64,000 nt of DNA from Halobacillus dabanensis (GCF_900114165.1 NZ_FOSB01000003.1:62001-126000); one strand, 5' to 3'. Counted from the stretch's first letter, positions 53,641-62,568 are shown. Notes: generated by a model from the letters alone, not told the origin. Program-made: numbers and translations.

Positions 53641-54201
53641 TTGCCAGAGACAAACAATAAAGAATGGAACAAATATGAAGAAACGATTGAACAATTCATC
53701 CAAGTGATTGCGAAGAATATGAGCTTGTACGGAGTTACTCCGTCGATCGGGCGCTTGTACGGTGTTCTCTATTTTTCACAAGAACCAATGACATTGGATG
53801 ACATGAGAAGTGCATTAGAAATGAGCAAGACAAGCATGTCTACAGGAGTAAGAGCCTTATCTGACATGAAAATGGTAGAACCTTCATTCAAGAAAGGTAT
53901 CCGAAAAGACCTGTATAAGTCTGAAGAAGACTGGTACAAGTCTTTTACTTCCTTATTCGGCAGTCGATGGAGACATCATACAGAGACAAATATCGAGGAA
54001 GCTGATGAAGCCATTCAAGAGCTTAGAGAAATCCAGGAAAATACGGAAGACGAAGCCCTCAAAGGTAAGATTACAGAGGATATCGATCGCTTAGAGTATG
54101 CTCAAAATTACTACCGCTGGTTAATGAAGTTTATTCACGTTATAGAATCTGGAGAGATATTCAAGTACGTACCTAAAATTGATCAAAGCGGCAAAAAATA
54201 A
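53641..54201 (+). CDS. GbsR/MarR family transcriptional regulator (orphan)
   Basis: A 186-residue winged-helix repressor from TTG 53641 behind GGAGGG. The block PMTLDDMRSALEMSKTSMSTGVRALSDMKMVEPSFKKGIRKDLYK is the GbsR family core, closely similar to the opuA-linked regulator at 58509-59018. GbsR senses choline and OpcR/OpuAR control betaine uptake in Bacillus. No choline or betaine genes adjoin this copy; they lie 5 kb away. It may act on opuA or elsewhere. Confidence 0.9.
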   Translation: MPETNNKEWNKYEETIEQFIQVIAKNMSLYGVTPSIGRLYGVLYFSQEPMTLDDMRSALEMSKTSMSTGVRALSDMKMVEPSFKKGIRKDLYKSEEDWYKSFTSLFGSRWRHHTETNIEEADEAIQELREIQENTEDEALKGKITEDIDRLEYAQNYYRWLMKFIHVIESGEIFKYVPKIDQSGKK

Positions 54202-54392
54202 TGGGCTGCCCCCATCACCTGTATTTTATCCAATGATGAAACATAGGGAGAGGGGCTTTTTTTATGTAATTTCGTATGAAGATTCCCTTCTCATCAAAAC
54301 CAGGTGATATCTTTATCCTTCTTAGGAGCTTGTTCATATTTATCTTTCCTGCATCATAGAATAGATACAAAAGAAGCAGGGAGGATGTAACC

Positions 54393-54590
54393 ATGTTATT
54401 TGGTCTTCCGATTTGGGTATTTCTTTGTATTGTTTTTATATTTATCAGCGGGTATATGGCGGTCCGGGCCATGAGAGCGGAACATAATCTAGAACAGGAG
54501 CATATTGAGCGTGAGGGACAAGTGTACTTGAAAAGAATGGAACAAGAGAAAGAACGTCGTGGAAAAAGGAGTACTATGACATCAGAATAA
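54393..54590 (+). CDS. yhaL: Sporulation protein YhaL
   Basis: A 65-residue protein with one N-terminal membrane helix (LFGLPIWVFLCIVFIFISGY) and a charged tail containing EHIEREGQVYLKRMEQEKERR, the YhaL family pattern. YhaL is a small sporulation-associated membrane protein of unknown mechanism. GGGAGG precedes the ATG. It is convergent with prsA, the usual neighbour. Confidence 0.88.
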   Translation: MLFGLPIWVFLCIVFIFISGYMAVRAMRAEHNLEQEHIEREGQVYLKRMEQEKERRGKRSTMTSE

Positions 54591-54622
54591 AAGCCAGGTG
54601 AGTGGCTCACCTGGCTTTTTGG
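54590..54622. terminator. Bidirectional terminator yhaL/prsA
   Basis: AAAGCCAGGTGAG pairs with CTCACCTGGCTTTTT around a 3-base loop. Confidence 0.95.
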
Positions 54623-54635
54623 GCATGGTATTATA

Positions 54636-55547
54636 TTATTTTTCAGCGTTTTCTTCTTCTGTGTCCGTTCCTTCTTCAGTTGGAGCAGATTGCTTATCGA
54701 AGAGACCTTCGAATTCATCAATTTTCACATCGACTTCTGCTTCATCTATCAATTGGTCCATTTTGCTTTGCAGCTCTGCCTGATCGACTTTTTGGCTAGT
54801 TAAGGTACGTTTAATTTCGTCTTTCATGTCTTCAAAAGATTCCACGTCTTCTTTCTCACGCTTGTCCGTAACCTTAATGATGTGATACCCGAATTGAGAT
54901 TGTACAGGTTCACTCACTTCACCCGGTTCCAGTTCATAGGCTTTGTCCTCAAATTCTGCTACCATTTCTCCCGGACCGAACCAGCCAAGTTTACCACCCT
55001 GTTCAGCGGAGCCGTCAGAGGAATATTCACTTGCAAGTGCGCCGAAGTCCTCGCCGTCCTCAAGTTTTTGTTTTACTTCCTTAGCTGTTTCTTCGTCTTC
55101 AACAAGTATATGGCTCGCTTGAATTTCTGTCTTCATTCGTTCATAGTAATTTTGCATTTCTTCTTCTGTAATTTCAATTCCATCAGAAGCTGCTTTCTCT
55201 TGAAGAAGGCTCATTCGGACGGTTTCTTTGAATTCTTCTTCATCACTAAAACCGTTTTGTTGAAGGAGAGATTCGAAGTTCTCACCGTATTGTTCTTTTA
55301 TGGTTTCGAATTCTTGATTTACTGCTTCTTCAGATACTTCATAGTTGTTGTTAAGAACCTCTTTCATGACAAGGGATTGTAGTACTTGTTCCCCATATTG
55401 GTTTTTTAGTTCTTCATAGAATTCCTCTTTGGTGACTTCCCCACCGTTTGTTTCTACAACTGCCTCTGATTCATCTGCATTTGATGAACATGCTGATAAG
55501 GTGAATACGCTCGCTGCCAATGCAGCAGTGATGGCTACTTTTTTCAT
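54636..55547 (-). CDS. prsA: Foldase lipoprotein PrsA
   Basis: A 303-residue extracytoplasmic peptidyl-prolyl isomerase from ATG 55547 behind TAGGAGTG. The signal peptide ends in the lipobox LSAC, with Cys20 lipidated. N-terminal chaperone helices (about 30-130) precede a parvulin domain (about 135-228) that starts [10 protein letters not shown] and ends [11 protein letters not shown] very acidic C-terminal tail fits a salt-adapted surface protein. It folds exported proteins and is usually essential for secretion. Confidence 0.96.
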   Translation of the reverse strand: MKKVAITAALAASVFTLSACSSNADESEAVVETNGGEVTKEEFYEELKNQYGEQVLQSLVMKEVLNNNYEVSEEAVNQEFETIKEQYGENFESLLQQNGFSDEEEFKETVRMSLLQEKAASDGIEITEEEMQNYYERMKTEIQASHILVEDEETAKEVKQKLEDGEDFGALASEYSSDGSAEQGGKLGWFGPGEMVAEFEDKAYELEPGEVSEPVQSQFGYHIIKVTDKREKEDVESFEDMKDEIKRTLTSQKVDQAELQSKMDQLIDEAEVDVKIDEFEGLFDKQSAPTEEGTDTEEENAEK

Positions 55548-55694
55548 ATTCTTGACACTCCTAAAACTTATTATGGTTTTTTTGACGTAGAGGTTTGCCA
55601 CAGCCTATGAGTAAATATAACACAATATATCCTCAATGTTCTATACTGGGCTGTGAAAATATAGAAATGAACGGATATATAGGAAACAAGTATA

Positions 55695-55732
55695 AAAAAA
55701 ACAGGCCGGAATCACAGTTACCGGCCTGCTCG
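55695..55732 (-). terminator. Terminator of the small membrane protein gene
   Basis: On the minus strand CAGGCCGGTAAC pairs with CCGGCCTG and eight T follow, directly after the stop of the gene at 55734. Confidence 0.9.
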
Positions 55733-55733
55733 A

Positions 55734-55916
55734 TTAAAGTGTATTTAGGACTTCCACGTAAGAAGATATCAGTAAAATTGTAATCAGTACATTTATTGTG
55801 CGGAAAACACGGGTTTGCTTTTCGTTCGACATCTTCGTTTTTGTACATAAGGAATGTGTGAGTGAGTTAAACACGAATAAAATGACGAGCGCGTACAAGC
55901 TGAATCCGATTGCCAT
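55734..55916 (-). CDS. Small two-helix membrane protein (yhaK position)
   Basis: A 60-residue protein with two hydrophobic helices (residues 3-22 and 40-57) joined by a short basic, Lys/Arg-rich loop. AAAGGAGG seven bases before the ATG makes it a real gene. Its place upstream of prsA is that of yhaK in Bacillus, but I cannot confirm homology from memory. Function unknown. Confidence 0.72.
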   Translation of the reverse strand: MAIGFSLYALVILFVFNSLTHSLCTKTKMSNEKQTRVFRTINVLITILLISSYVEVLNTL

Positions 55917-56340
55917 GTTGAAACCTCCTTTATTCCCTATGAAACTACTCTATCAAAGTTTGGAAGGATTGAACAGAAAAAACGGATGGGAATTGCCTAA
56001 AGCGGAGAAAAAGTTTACATCTCCCTTCAAACATATTTAAACAAACTCTTCCTTTACGAGAACTTGAATCCGGTATATATAAACTTCAAAGGGAGGTTCA
56101 GTGAAGAAATGTTCTCGTTTTCGCGGAGGTACGGTCAAGCTTACTCCAGTTCCTTGAGTATCTCTATTAGTACACACTGGAACTTTTTTCCCATGTTTCG
56201 GGGGTTCCCATTTAACAAAACTAAAAAATGAGAACTTTGAAAAGTATCTAAAACAATGTTTGAAAATTTTTTCCCACTCCAATGATAGCTAGCTTGTTTC
56301 ATTCATCCTGATGTATTAATTATGATAAAGATCGGAGAAA
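55917..56340. other. Interval without a convincing gene
   Basis: More than 400 bases upstream of the small membrane protein gene. The few open frames lack ribosome sites. The short inverted pair ACGAGAAC (56056-56063) and GTTCTCGT (56111-56118) could fold, and several GAGAAC/GTTCTC copies occur. I see no promoter or RNA family I can name. Confidence 0.4.
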
Positions 56341-56341
56341 G

Positions 56342-56379
56342 AGAAAAGCAACGTTCATTAGTTTGAACGTTGCTTCTTT
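56342..56379. terminator. Terminator of the DUF3267 gene
   Basis: AAGCAACGTTC pairs with GAACGTTGCTT around an 8-base loop, with T-rich flanks on both strands. Confidence 0.88.
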
Positions 56380-56930
56380 TAAGCTTTTGGTTGTTGCACT
56401 AAAATATCGTAGCCTTCTTTAGCATTTTCAATCAAGCATTTCTTCGGTGCTTTAGCAAAATAGTTCAGGTATAGAAAGTCTGAAAACGAAAGCCCGATAT
56501 TTACCGAAGCAAAAAGGACAAGATATGCGAAATAATTAGGGAAGACATATCCCATGATGAGCGCTGGCATCGTAATCAAAAACGTTGGTGCTAAAGCCAT
56601 CAGAATCGATGTCTTTTTGGATAATTTTGATTTGCATTGATATGTGAATGTCGGAACATAACGTTTTTTGAATTTGAATTTCACACGGAGCCGCTTATAG
56701 CTCAGCATCAATGGCAGCATATGCATAAGTCTATGCATGGAAGGCAAAAAGAATAATATAATCAATAATGGCAAGAATCCGTGATCATTCATCTCATGTG
56801 TACCGTGAATCATAGAGAATGGCAGGTACAAAATCAAAAACGATAGCAATCCTGTAAGAAATGACAGGAGATAAACACGATTATGCCCGAATTCTTTATT
56901 GATGTTCACTGATTTCCAGCAGTTCATCAT
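56379..56930 (-). CDS. DUF3267 family membrane protein with degenerate zincin motif
   Basis: A 183-residue protein with about four membrane helices. DUF3267 proteins are predicted membrane metalloproteases with a HExxH-like motif after helix 2; here that place reads MHRLMHML, so the Glu is Arg and activity is doubtful. Tandem ATGs at 56930/56927 follow GGGAGGG. Such genes often sit near prsA and hpr in Bacillaceae. Confidence 0.75.
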   Translation of the reverse strand: MMNCWKSVNINKEFGHNRVYLLSFLTGLLSFLILYLPFSMIHGTHEMNDHGFLPLLIILFFLPSMHRLMHMLPLMLSYKRLRVKFKFKKRYVPTFTYQCKSKLSKKTSILMALAPTFLITMPALIMGYVFPNYFAYLVLFASVNIGLSFSDFLYLNYFAKAPKKCLIENAKEGYDILVQQPKA

Positions 56931-57157
56931 AAGAATCCCTCCCTTACAACAAAAAATACTGTGAATTTATTATGATTATCGATATGATAGTATTATTAGT
57001 CATGATTTATTTGTTTGGCACAAGACGAATAATAGTATGTTTACAGAGAAAAAGCAATAGGTTTTCAATAAAAAATTATATGCTTTTTTTTCGATAATAA
57101 TAGTGACTTTAAAACATTGGTATGACAGTAGTTATAGGAAATAGTGGAGGGAGCAGC

Positions 57158-57490
57158 TTGGAGAAAGAAAATCGATGTCGTACATTTTCATTCCAACTGA
57201 AATTATTACTGGAGATCGACGAAATACAGAAGTATCCTTTTAAAAAGTTAGTCATTGAAAAGGAATTAACAGAACAAGAGTATGAAGAGACATTGAATCT
57301 TTTACAAACGTTAACACATACATACGAGAGGGACGCAGAAAGTGGATTGATCGATCATTCCGCTCTGTTACTTCATTATGCAGGGATGCTTTGCTACAAA
57401 CTTCCAGTCGAAGAGACCTTGTATGCCTTGGATAAAGAAGGTCTTTATCCGGCATTGACTCAGAAATTGATAAATATTTTACAAAAATAA
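57158..57490 (+). CDS. yhaI: DUF1878 family protein (YhaI)
   Basis: A 110-residue soluble helical protein from TTG 57158 behind GGAGGGAG; the longer frame from 57122 has no ribosome site. Sequence features (FQLKLLLEIDEI, LVIEKELTEQEYEE, ETLYALDKEGLYPAL) fit the DUF1878 family, represented by Bacillus YhaI, about the same length and next to hpr. Function unknown. Convergent with hpr. Confidence 0.87.
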   Translation: MEKENRCRTFSFQLKLLLEIDEIQKYPFKKLVIEKELTEQEYEETLNLLQTLTHTYERDAESGLIDHSALLLHYAGMLCYKLPVEETLYALDKEGLYPALTQKLINILQK

Positions 57491-57530
57491 AAAACCTTTC
57501 CCCCTAGGTTTGATGGTGGAAAGGTTTTTT
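57488..57530 (+). terminator. Intrinsic terminator after yhaI
   Basis: AAAAAACCTTTCC pairs with GGAAAGGTTTTTTT across a large loop. Confidence 0.85.
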
Positions 57531-57657
57531 TACGTTTTAAGAATAATGATTTTCAACATTGCTCTGAAACAAATCAAATGGTAAGAAGTGACTAAACTTT
57601 GGAAGGACAGCCCACTCCATTTGTTTCAAGCGCTTACACAAAGCGAAAATTTTGAAA

Positions 57658-58230
57658 TTAGGATGATCTGGATTTCTTTTTATAATCTTCAATATCTGTC
57701 GGTTGTTGTATGGCCGGCTCTTCTTCGATATTCTCTAAAGAACGTTCTAAAATTTCCATGTATTCATCGCCATAAATTTCTTTTATAAGTGCAGATAAAT
57801 CCAAAAATTCCGGAAGTTTTCCGTACATCTCCGTCATCGGCATAACACCTCGAAGCACAGAGTTATCTTCGGGGCTATATTCGTTCAATGTCGCTTCTAA
57901 AAGGTCGTCTCCCTCTGCTGTCAATTCTACATAGGTGTTCCTTTTATCATTCTCTCGTTTCGAAAACTGAAGCAGACCGCGTTTCTCCATTTTTTTGGAA
58001 AAATTGAAGGCAGTGGAGACATGCATAACCCCATATTTTGAGATTTCTGAAATGCTCGCCCCTTTCAGGTGATACGCAATCCACAAAATATGATGTTCAT
58101 TGATGTTTAATTGAAAAGGTTTGATCCAATCTTGCCAATCCTTTTCAATGGCTTTCCAAAGTGCTTTGGATAGTTGAGCCATTTTATGACTATAAAAGAT
58201 GGCTTCTCGTTTTGAGATCTTATCCTTCAT
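57658..58230 (-). CDS. hpr: Transition-state regulator Hpr (ScoC)
   Basis: A 190-residue MarR-family repressor that in Bacillus subtilis limits extracellular protease and sporulation genes during the transition to stationary phase. The winged-helix core ([28 protein letters not shown], near residues 58-85) and the Hpr-specific start [20 protein letters not shown] are clear, and the C-terminal region is of the usual length. It begins a minus-strand unit on its own. Confidence 0.94.
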   Translation of the reverse strand: MKDKISKREAIFYSHKMAQLSKALWKAIEKDWQDWIKPFQLNINEHHILWIAYHLKGASISEISKYGVMHVSTAFNFSKKMEKRGLLQFSKRENDKRNTYVELTAEGDDLLEATLNEYSPEDNSVLRGVMPMTEMYGKLPEFLDLSALIKEIYGDEYMEILERSLENIEEEPAIQQPTDIEDYKKKSRSS

Positions 58231-58396
58231 TTCATCTCACACCCTCTTAAGGTATTTCTTATATTCTATTGTGACAGGTTTATCTACAATAAGAAAGGAA
58301 TAATGTGTTGAAGTTCATATATAAATTTCTCATATTTCTAATGATATAAAATTTTTAGGAATTATCAAGATATAATTTGCCGAAAAAATATATAAA

Positions 58397-58426
58397 CGAG
58401 AAGCGTCTCATTCAGACGCTTCTCAT
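58397..58426 (-). terminator. Terminator of the opuA regulator gene
   Basis: GAGAAGCGTCT pairs with AGACGCTTCTC around a 5-base loop. On the minus strand it is followed by an AT-rich tail with six T. Confidence 0.85.
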
Positions 58427-58508
58427 TTATACAGGTTCTGTTAATAGGAAGTTTTGAAAGGGGTTTCATTAATGGTGAAATGGAAAGGATAGTTCATTCG
58501 TGTACTCC

Positions 58509-59018
58509 TCAACGCTCAGGATCTATACCATCGAAGGCTTGAGCAATCCATTCGTGAAAACTGATCATATCCTCGATCCGATGATATAAGTCATCAGCAA
58601 GTTGCATTTTTTCCTGGTCAGAGTAATCTTGAATCCGGCTTTTCAGTTCCTCCTCCATAACATTCAATGAATTCTTCTGCTCAATTGCTGCTTCCTGCCA
58701 TTTCTTTATATAGGAGGACATGAAGTTCCTGTAAAGATTTTCATTTGCCTGATAGAGGTCTTTACGGAAGCCTTTTTTCCATACTCGTTCTACGAGACCC
58801 TGGTCCAATAGTGCCCTTACCCCATTGCTCATGGCTGTTTTACTTTTCCCTAGTGCCTCGCTCATTTCATCTAATGTCATGGGAGTTTGATGTAAATAGA
58901 GTGTAACGAACAGGCGTGCATCTTGTGGAGATAGACCAAACATTTCTAAAGTCTTTGAAAATTCATGCGTGACTTTTGTATGGATAGTTTCAAGGATGTG
59001 GGGGTCATTTGTTACCAT
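58509..59018 (-). CDS. GbsR-type regulator of opuA
   Basis: A 169-residue GbsR/MarR-family protein from ATG 59018, five bases after AAGGAGG. The core PMTLDEMSEALGKSKTAMSNGVRALLDQGLVERVWKKGFRKDLYQ is nearly parallel to that of the orphan copy at 53641-54201. It is divergent from opuAA with a 285-base spacer containing an 18-base near-palindrome, the standard layout for a repressor of betaine uptake (OpuAR/OpcR type). The effector, perhaps betaine or choline, is inferred. Confidence 0.9.
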   Translation of the reverse strand: MVTNDPHILETIHTKVTHEFSKTLEMFGLSPQDARLFVTLYLHQTPMTLDEMSEALGKSKTAMSNGVRALLDQGLVERVWKKGFRKDLYQANENLYRNFMSSYIKKWQEAAIEQKNSLNVMEEELKSRIQDYSDQEKMQLADDLYHRIEDMISFHEWIAQAFDGIDPER

Positions 59019-59143
59019 ATGATCCTCCTTCAAAAGTTTTCTAAGAACACATTACTATAGTTGGTAATTTTTTTAAAATGTCGAAAAGGATAGAAAATTG
59101 GAGTTATTTAGAGGAAAAATGGGAGATCAAGTCTCTTTTCTTT

Positions 59144-59161
59144 GTACAGTTTGAACTGTAC
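59144..59161. promoter_or_regulatory. Candidate operator of the opuA regulator
   Basis: GTACAGTT-TG-AACTGTAC has perfect 8-bp inverted arms. It lies between the divergent regulator and opuAA genes, upstream of the opuA promoter. Assignment to the GbsR-type protein is inference. Confidence 0.55.
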
Positions 59162-59195
59162 GTAATATTTGTTCTTGTTTGAAAGAATTTATCGT

Positions 59196-59225
59196 TTGAA
59201 CTTTCTGTTACAAATAGGTTACAGT
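59196..59225 (+). promoter_or_regulatory. Probable opuA promoter
   Basis: TTGAAC (59196-59201) and TACAGT (59220-59225) are 18 bases apart, about 78 bases before the opuAA start. The -35 is good, the -10 moderate; an osmotically controlled promoter may be weak in this way. Confidence 0.5.
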
Positions 59226-59303
59226 ATATGAGGTAGTTGATTGAGTACGGAAATAAAAACAATAAAACGTACCATAATAATGAGAAAAGAAGAGGTGACA
59301 GAT

Positions 59304-60506
59304 GTGCCGATCATACAAGTAGAGAACTTGTCTAAAATATTCGGAAAGAATGCCAAAAAGGCAACGAAATATCTAGATGAGGGATTATCTAAAGAGGAAA
59401 TTCTTGAAAAAACCGGAAACACAGTCGGTGTTAACCGTGCGTCCTTTGATGTTGAAGCAGGAGAAATATTTGTCATTATGGGCTTATCAGGGAGTGGTAA
59501 ATCCACACTCGTCCGATTGATAAATCGATTGATTGACCCTACGGAAGGTAGTGTTTATATCGATGGGGAAGATTTAGCACAAATGGACGGTAAAAATTTG
59601 CGTAACGTACGTCGTGAAAAATTGAGCATGGTGTTCCAACGTTTCGGTCTCTTCCCACACCGTACCGTACTGGAAAATGCAGAGTTTGGACTTGAAGTTC
59701 AAGGAATTGATAAAAACGAACGTCAAGAAAAAGCCAAGAAATCATTGGAAATGGTCGGGTTAGGAGGTTACATCCACCAATTTCCAGGTCAATTGTCGGG
59801 AGGTATGCAGCAACGAGTGGGATTAGCTCGTGCCCTAGCTAACGATCCTGAAGTACTGCTAATGGACGAAGCATTCTCGGCACTAGACCCTCTTATCCGA
59901 AAAGAAATGCAGGATGAATTATTGGAACTTCAAGAGTCAATGAAAAAGACAATCTTATTCATCACGCATGACCTTGATGAAGCCTTGAGAATCGGTGATC
60001 GAATCGCACTAATGAAGGATGGTCGGATCGTACAGATCGGTACCCCAGAAGAAATCCTCGTTAACCCCGCAAATGATTATGTGGAGAAATTCGTCGAGGA
60101 TGTCGATCGTTCCAAAGTGTTGAACGCTGAACATATTATGAAGCGGCCAGAAACCGTTAATATTGAAAAACACGGCCCAAGAGCTGCATTAGAACGGATG
60201 CGAAAAGAAGGGCTTTCAAGCATCTATGTTACGGATACGAAAAGGAACTTGCATGGATATGTGGTGGCAGAAGATGTATCAGATGCAGCAAAACAAGAGA
60301 AGAAAGACTTGAAAGAGATCTTAAAAACCGATGTCCCTAAAGTCAATACTCAAACCCCTATGCAGGAAATATTTGATTTAATTCATGATGCACCTGTCCC
60401 GGTGGCGGTTGTTGAAGATGGGAAATTGAAGGGCATTATTGTAAGAGGAGCCGTCATTGCGGCACTAGCTGGAAGTGAGGTGAACCTAAATGGAATTGAT
60501 TCCTAA
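59304..60506 (+). CDS. opuAA: Glycine betaine ABC transporter ATPase OpuAA
   Basis: A 400-residue ATPase from GTG 59304, five bases after AGAGGTGA; the ATG at 59280 lacks a ribosome site. Walker A is GLSGSGKST, LSGGMQQR the signature and LLMDEAFSALDPLIRKEM the Walker B region. Two CBS domains (about 280-395) sense ionic strength in OpuA systems. The GKNAKKATKYLDEGLSKEEILEKTG insert is typical of ProV/OpuAA. It overlaps opuAB by 17 bases and powers uptake of the osmoprotectant betaine. Confidence 0.96.
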   Translation: MPIIQVENLSKIFGKNAKKATKYLDEGLSKEEILEKTGNTVGVNRASFDVEAGEIFVIMGLSGSGKSTLVRLINRLIDPTEGSVYIDGEDLAQMDGKNLRNVRREKLSMVFQRFGLFPHRTVLENAEFGLEVQGIDKNERQEKAKKSLEMVGLGGYIHQFPGQLSGGMQQRVGLARALANDPEVLLMDEAFSALDPLIRKEMQDELLELQESMKKTILFITHDLDEALRIGDRIALMKDGRIVQIGTPEEILVNPANDYVEKFVEDVDRSKVLNAEHIMKRPETVNIEKHGPRAALERMRKEGLSSIYVTDTKRNLHGYVVAEDVSDAAKQEKKDLKEILKTDVPKVNTQTPMQEIFDLIHDAPVPVAVVEDGKLKGIIVRGAVIAALAGSEVNLNGIDS

Positions 60507-61338
60507 ATTACCCGTAGCAGATTGGATTGATGCTGCAACAGATTGGACAACGGAAACTTTTGAATTCTTATTTGATTTTATAAAAAATGACTTTGGTGAC
60601 TTTATTGAAATTGTTGCCGAAGATTGGTTGATGGGAATTCCAATCTGGTTGTTCATCATTGTAGTAGGGGTTCTCGCGTTTTTCGTCTCAGGGAAGAAAC
60701 TGGGCCTCACAGCTTTCTCGGTCATCGGACTTTGGTTTATCGCTAACCAGGAGCTATGGGAAGAGTTGATGAACACATTTACACTCGTTATTTTTGCCAG
60801 TTTGATTTCAGTCATAATTGGCGTTCCATTCGGTATTTGGATGGCGAAAAGTAAGGTAGTAGAAAAAATACTTACACCTATTTTAGATTTCATGCAAACC
60901 ATGCCGGCGTTTGTTTATTTAATACCTGCTGTTGCTTTCTTCAGTATTGGAATGGTTCCCGGCGTATTCGCATCCGTCATTTTTGCTACACCTCCGACGG
61001 TTCGTTTTACTAACCTTGGAATTCGTCAAGTGTCCCATGAATTGATTGAAGCATCTGATTCTTTCGGTACTACCGGGACACAGAAATTGTTTAAAGTTCA
61101 GTTGCCGATGGCAAAGAAGACGATCATGGCTGGGATAAACCAAACCGTTATGCTTGCGTTATCTATGGTTGTTATTGCTTCAATGATCGGGGCTAAAGGA
61201 CTCGGACAGACCGTTATCACGGGTCTTCAGCGTGCCGAAGTAGGTACTGGATTCGTAGCAGGCTTGGGAATTGTTATTCTTGCGATTATTATTGATCGCT
61301 TTACGCAAAATCTGAACACGCAACGTGGGGAACAGTAA
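60490..61338 (+). CDS. opuAB: Glycine betaine ABC transporter permease OpuAB
   Basis: A 282-residue permease with an amphipathic start (residues 1-45) and about seven membrane helices. The EAA-type loop HELIEASDSFGTTGTQKLFKVQLPMAKKTIMAG that contacts the ATPase is clear, as are MQTMPAFVYLIPAVAFF and the glycine-rich MIGAKGLGQ. Its start lies within opuAA, and opuAC follows 68 bases on. Confidence 0.95.
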   Translation: MELIPKLPVADWIDAATDWTTETFEFLFDFIKNDFGDFIEIVAEDWLMGIPIWLFIIVVGVLAFFVSGKKLGLTAFSVIGLWFIANQELWEELMNTFTLVIFASLISVIIGVPFGIWMAKSKVVEKILTPILDFMQTMPAFVYLIPAVAFFSIGMVPGVFASVIFATPPTVRFTNLGIRQVSHELIEASDSFGTTGTQKLFKVQLPMAKKTIMAGINQTVMLALSMVVIASMIGAKGLGQTVITGLQRAEVGTGFVAGLGIVILAIIIDRFTQNLNTQRGEQ

Positions 61339-61406
61339 TCATCGATAATAAAGGGTCAATTTTGGCCCTTCTATTATAAAAACAATTTTAATGGGGAGAG
61401 GATTAA

Positions 61407-62348
61407 ATGTTTAACTGGAATTGGAAACGTTTCGGCATGGTTGCCGGACTATCATTAACACTCGTGGCTGCAGGATGTGGATCTTCGGATGAAGAAGGTT
61501 CTGAAACCAATGGAGACAGTGATGGCGGAGAATCCGCTTCTGAGGTGAACTATGGAGAAGAAATGGGTTATGAAATCACTGGCATCGAAGCTGGTGCTGG
61601 AGTTGTCGGAGCAGCAGAATCAGCTGTAGAAGAATACGAAAACTTGAATGGATGGGAAGTTTCCACATCATCTTCTGGTGCAATGGCAACAGCTCTAGGT
61701 GAAGCGATTGAAAATGAAGAACCAATCGTTGTTACTGGCTGGACTCCACACTGGAAGTTTGCCAAATATGATTTGAAATACCTTGAAGATCCAAAAGAAG
61801 TCTTTGGTGGAGAAGAACAAATCAAGACAATGGTCCGTGAAGGTCTTGAAGAAGAGAAACCAAATGCATATAAAATCTTAGATCAATTTAGCTGGGAAGC
61901 TGCTGATATGGAATCTATAATGCTTGAAATATCCAATGGTACAGATGTAGCAGAAGCGGCTCAAAACTGGATTGAAGAAAATCAGGACAAAGTGGGTAGT
62001 TGGACAGAAGGTACAGAAAAAGTAGACGGCACAGAAGTTGAGCTTGTGTATGTAAACTGGGATTCTGAAATTGCTTCTACGAATGTCATTGCTGAAGTGA
62101 TGAAAGAGCAAGGTTTTGATGTAACGATCACTCCTTTGGATAATGGTCCAATGTGGGAATCTGTAGCTGCAGGAGAAGTAACTGGAATGGTTGCAGCATG
62201 GTTGCCAGGTACACATGGTGATCTTTATGAACAACACAAGGACAATCTAGTAGATTTAGGTGCAAACCTTGAAGGCGCGAAAATCGGCCTGGTTGTTCCT
62301 GAATACATGGAAGTTGACTCAATTGAAGATTTAGAAGCAGCGGAATAA
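61407..62348 (+). CDS. opuAC: Glycine betaine-binding lipoprotein OpuAC
   Basis: A 313-residue solute-binding lipoprotein. The lipobox LVAAGC is near residue 24, followed by a Glu/Ser/Gly-rich acidic linker. The ligand-binding regions ITGIEAGAG, VVTGWTPHW, VYVNWDSEI and AAWLPGTHGDLY supply the Trp residues that cage the trimethylammonium group in OpuAC proteins. The acidic composition suits a high-salt exterior. Last gene of the operon; terminator after. Confidence 0.96.
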   Translation: MFNWNWKRFGMVAGLSLTLVAAGCGSSDEEGSETNGDSDGGESASEVNYGEEMGYEITGIEAGAGVVGAAESAVEEYENLNGWEVSTSSSGAMATALGEAIENEEPIVVTGWTPHWKFAKYDLKYLEDPKEVFGGEEQIKTMVREGLEEEKPNAYKILDQFSWEAADMESIMLEISNGTDVAEAAQNWIEENQDKVGSWTEGTEKVDGTEVELVYVNWDSEIASTNVIAEVMKEQGFDVTITPLDNGPMWESVAAGEVTGMVAAWLPGTHGDLYEQHKDNLVDLGANLEGAKIGLVVPEYMEVDSIEDLEAAE

Positions 62349-62355
62349 TGATTTC

Positions 62356-62391
62356 CAGCGGGCGAGGACTTTTTCCTCCCCGCGTTTTTTG
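62356..62391 (+). terminator. Terminator of the opuA operon
   Basis: GCGGGCGAGG pairs with CCTCCCCGC around a T-rich loop, followed by six T. Confidence 0.85.
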
Positions 62392-62401
62392 TGCTATAAG
62401 C

Positions 62402-62507
62402 AATGATTGTTGAAGGCTTGATTCAAGATATTGAGGTGGAAGAGCATGTGGAACGAATTGAATCCTTTTACTCTCATTTTGGAGAATAAGGAAGGGGGGA
62501 GGGACGT
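62402..62507. repeat. Intergenic repeat, probable short copy D
   Basis: Its left end (ATTGTTGAAGGCTTGATT) resembles the left end of copy A, and its right end (TGGAGAATAAGGAAGGGGGGAG) resembles the right end of copy C. The middle CGCTTTCC block is absent, so it looks like an internally deleted member. Non-coding; follows the opuA terminator. Confidence 0.5.
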
Positions 62508-62528
62508 ATAAATAATATAGGACGAGCA

Positions 62529-62553
62529 AAAAACCCCCGCACTAAGCGGGGGA
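62529..62553 (-). terminator. Terminator of yhaH
   Basis: CCCCCGC pairs with GCGGGGG around a 5-base loop; on the minus strand six T follow. Confidence 0.93.
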
Positions 62554-62568
62554 GCAGAAGCATTTTAA

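Noticed and set aside
56056-56118. Inverted pair ACGAGAAC/GTTCTCGT as a fifth repeat copy
   Set aside because: The surrounding sequence does not share the blocks of copies A-C, so it is not counted as a member.
57623-57639. Catabolite-response-element-like sequence TGTAAGCGCTTGAA (minus strand)
   Set aside because: It lies beyond the 3' end of hpr, not near a promoter, and misses one consensus position; probably chance.
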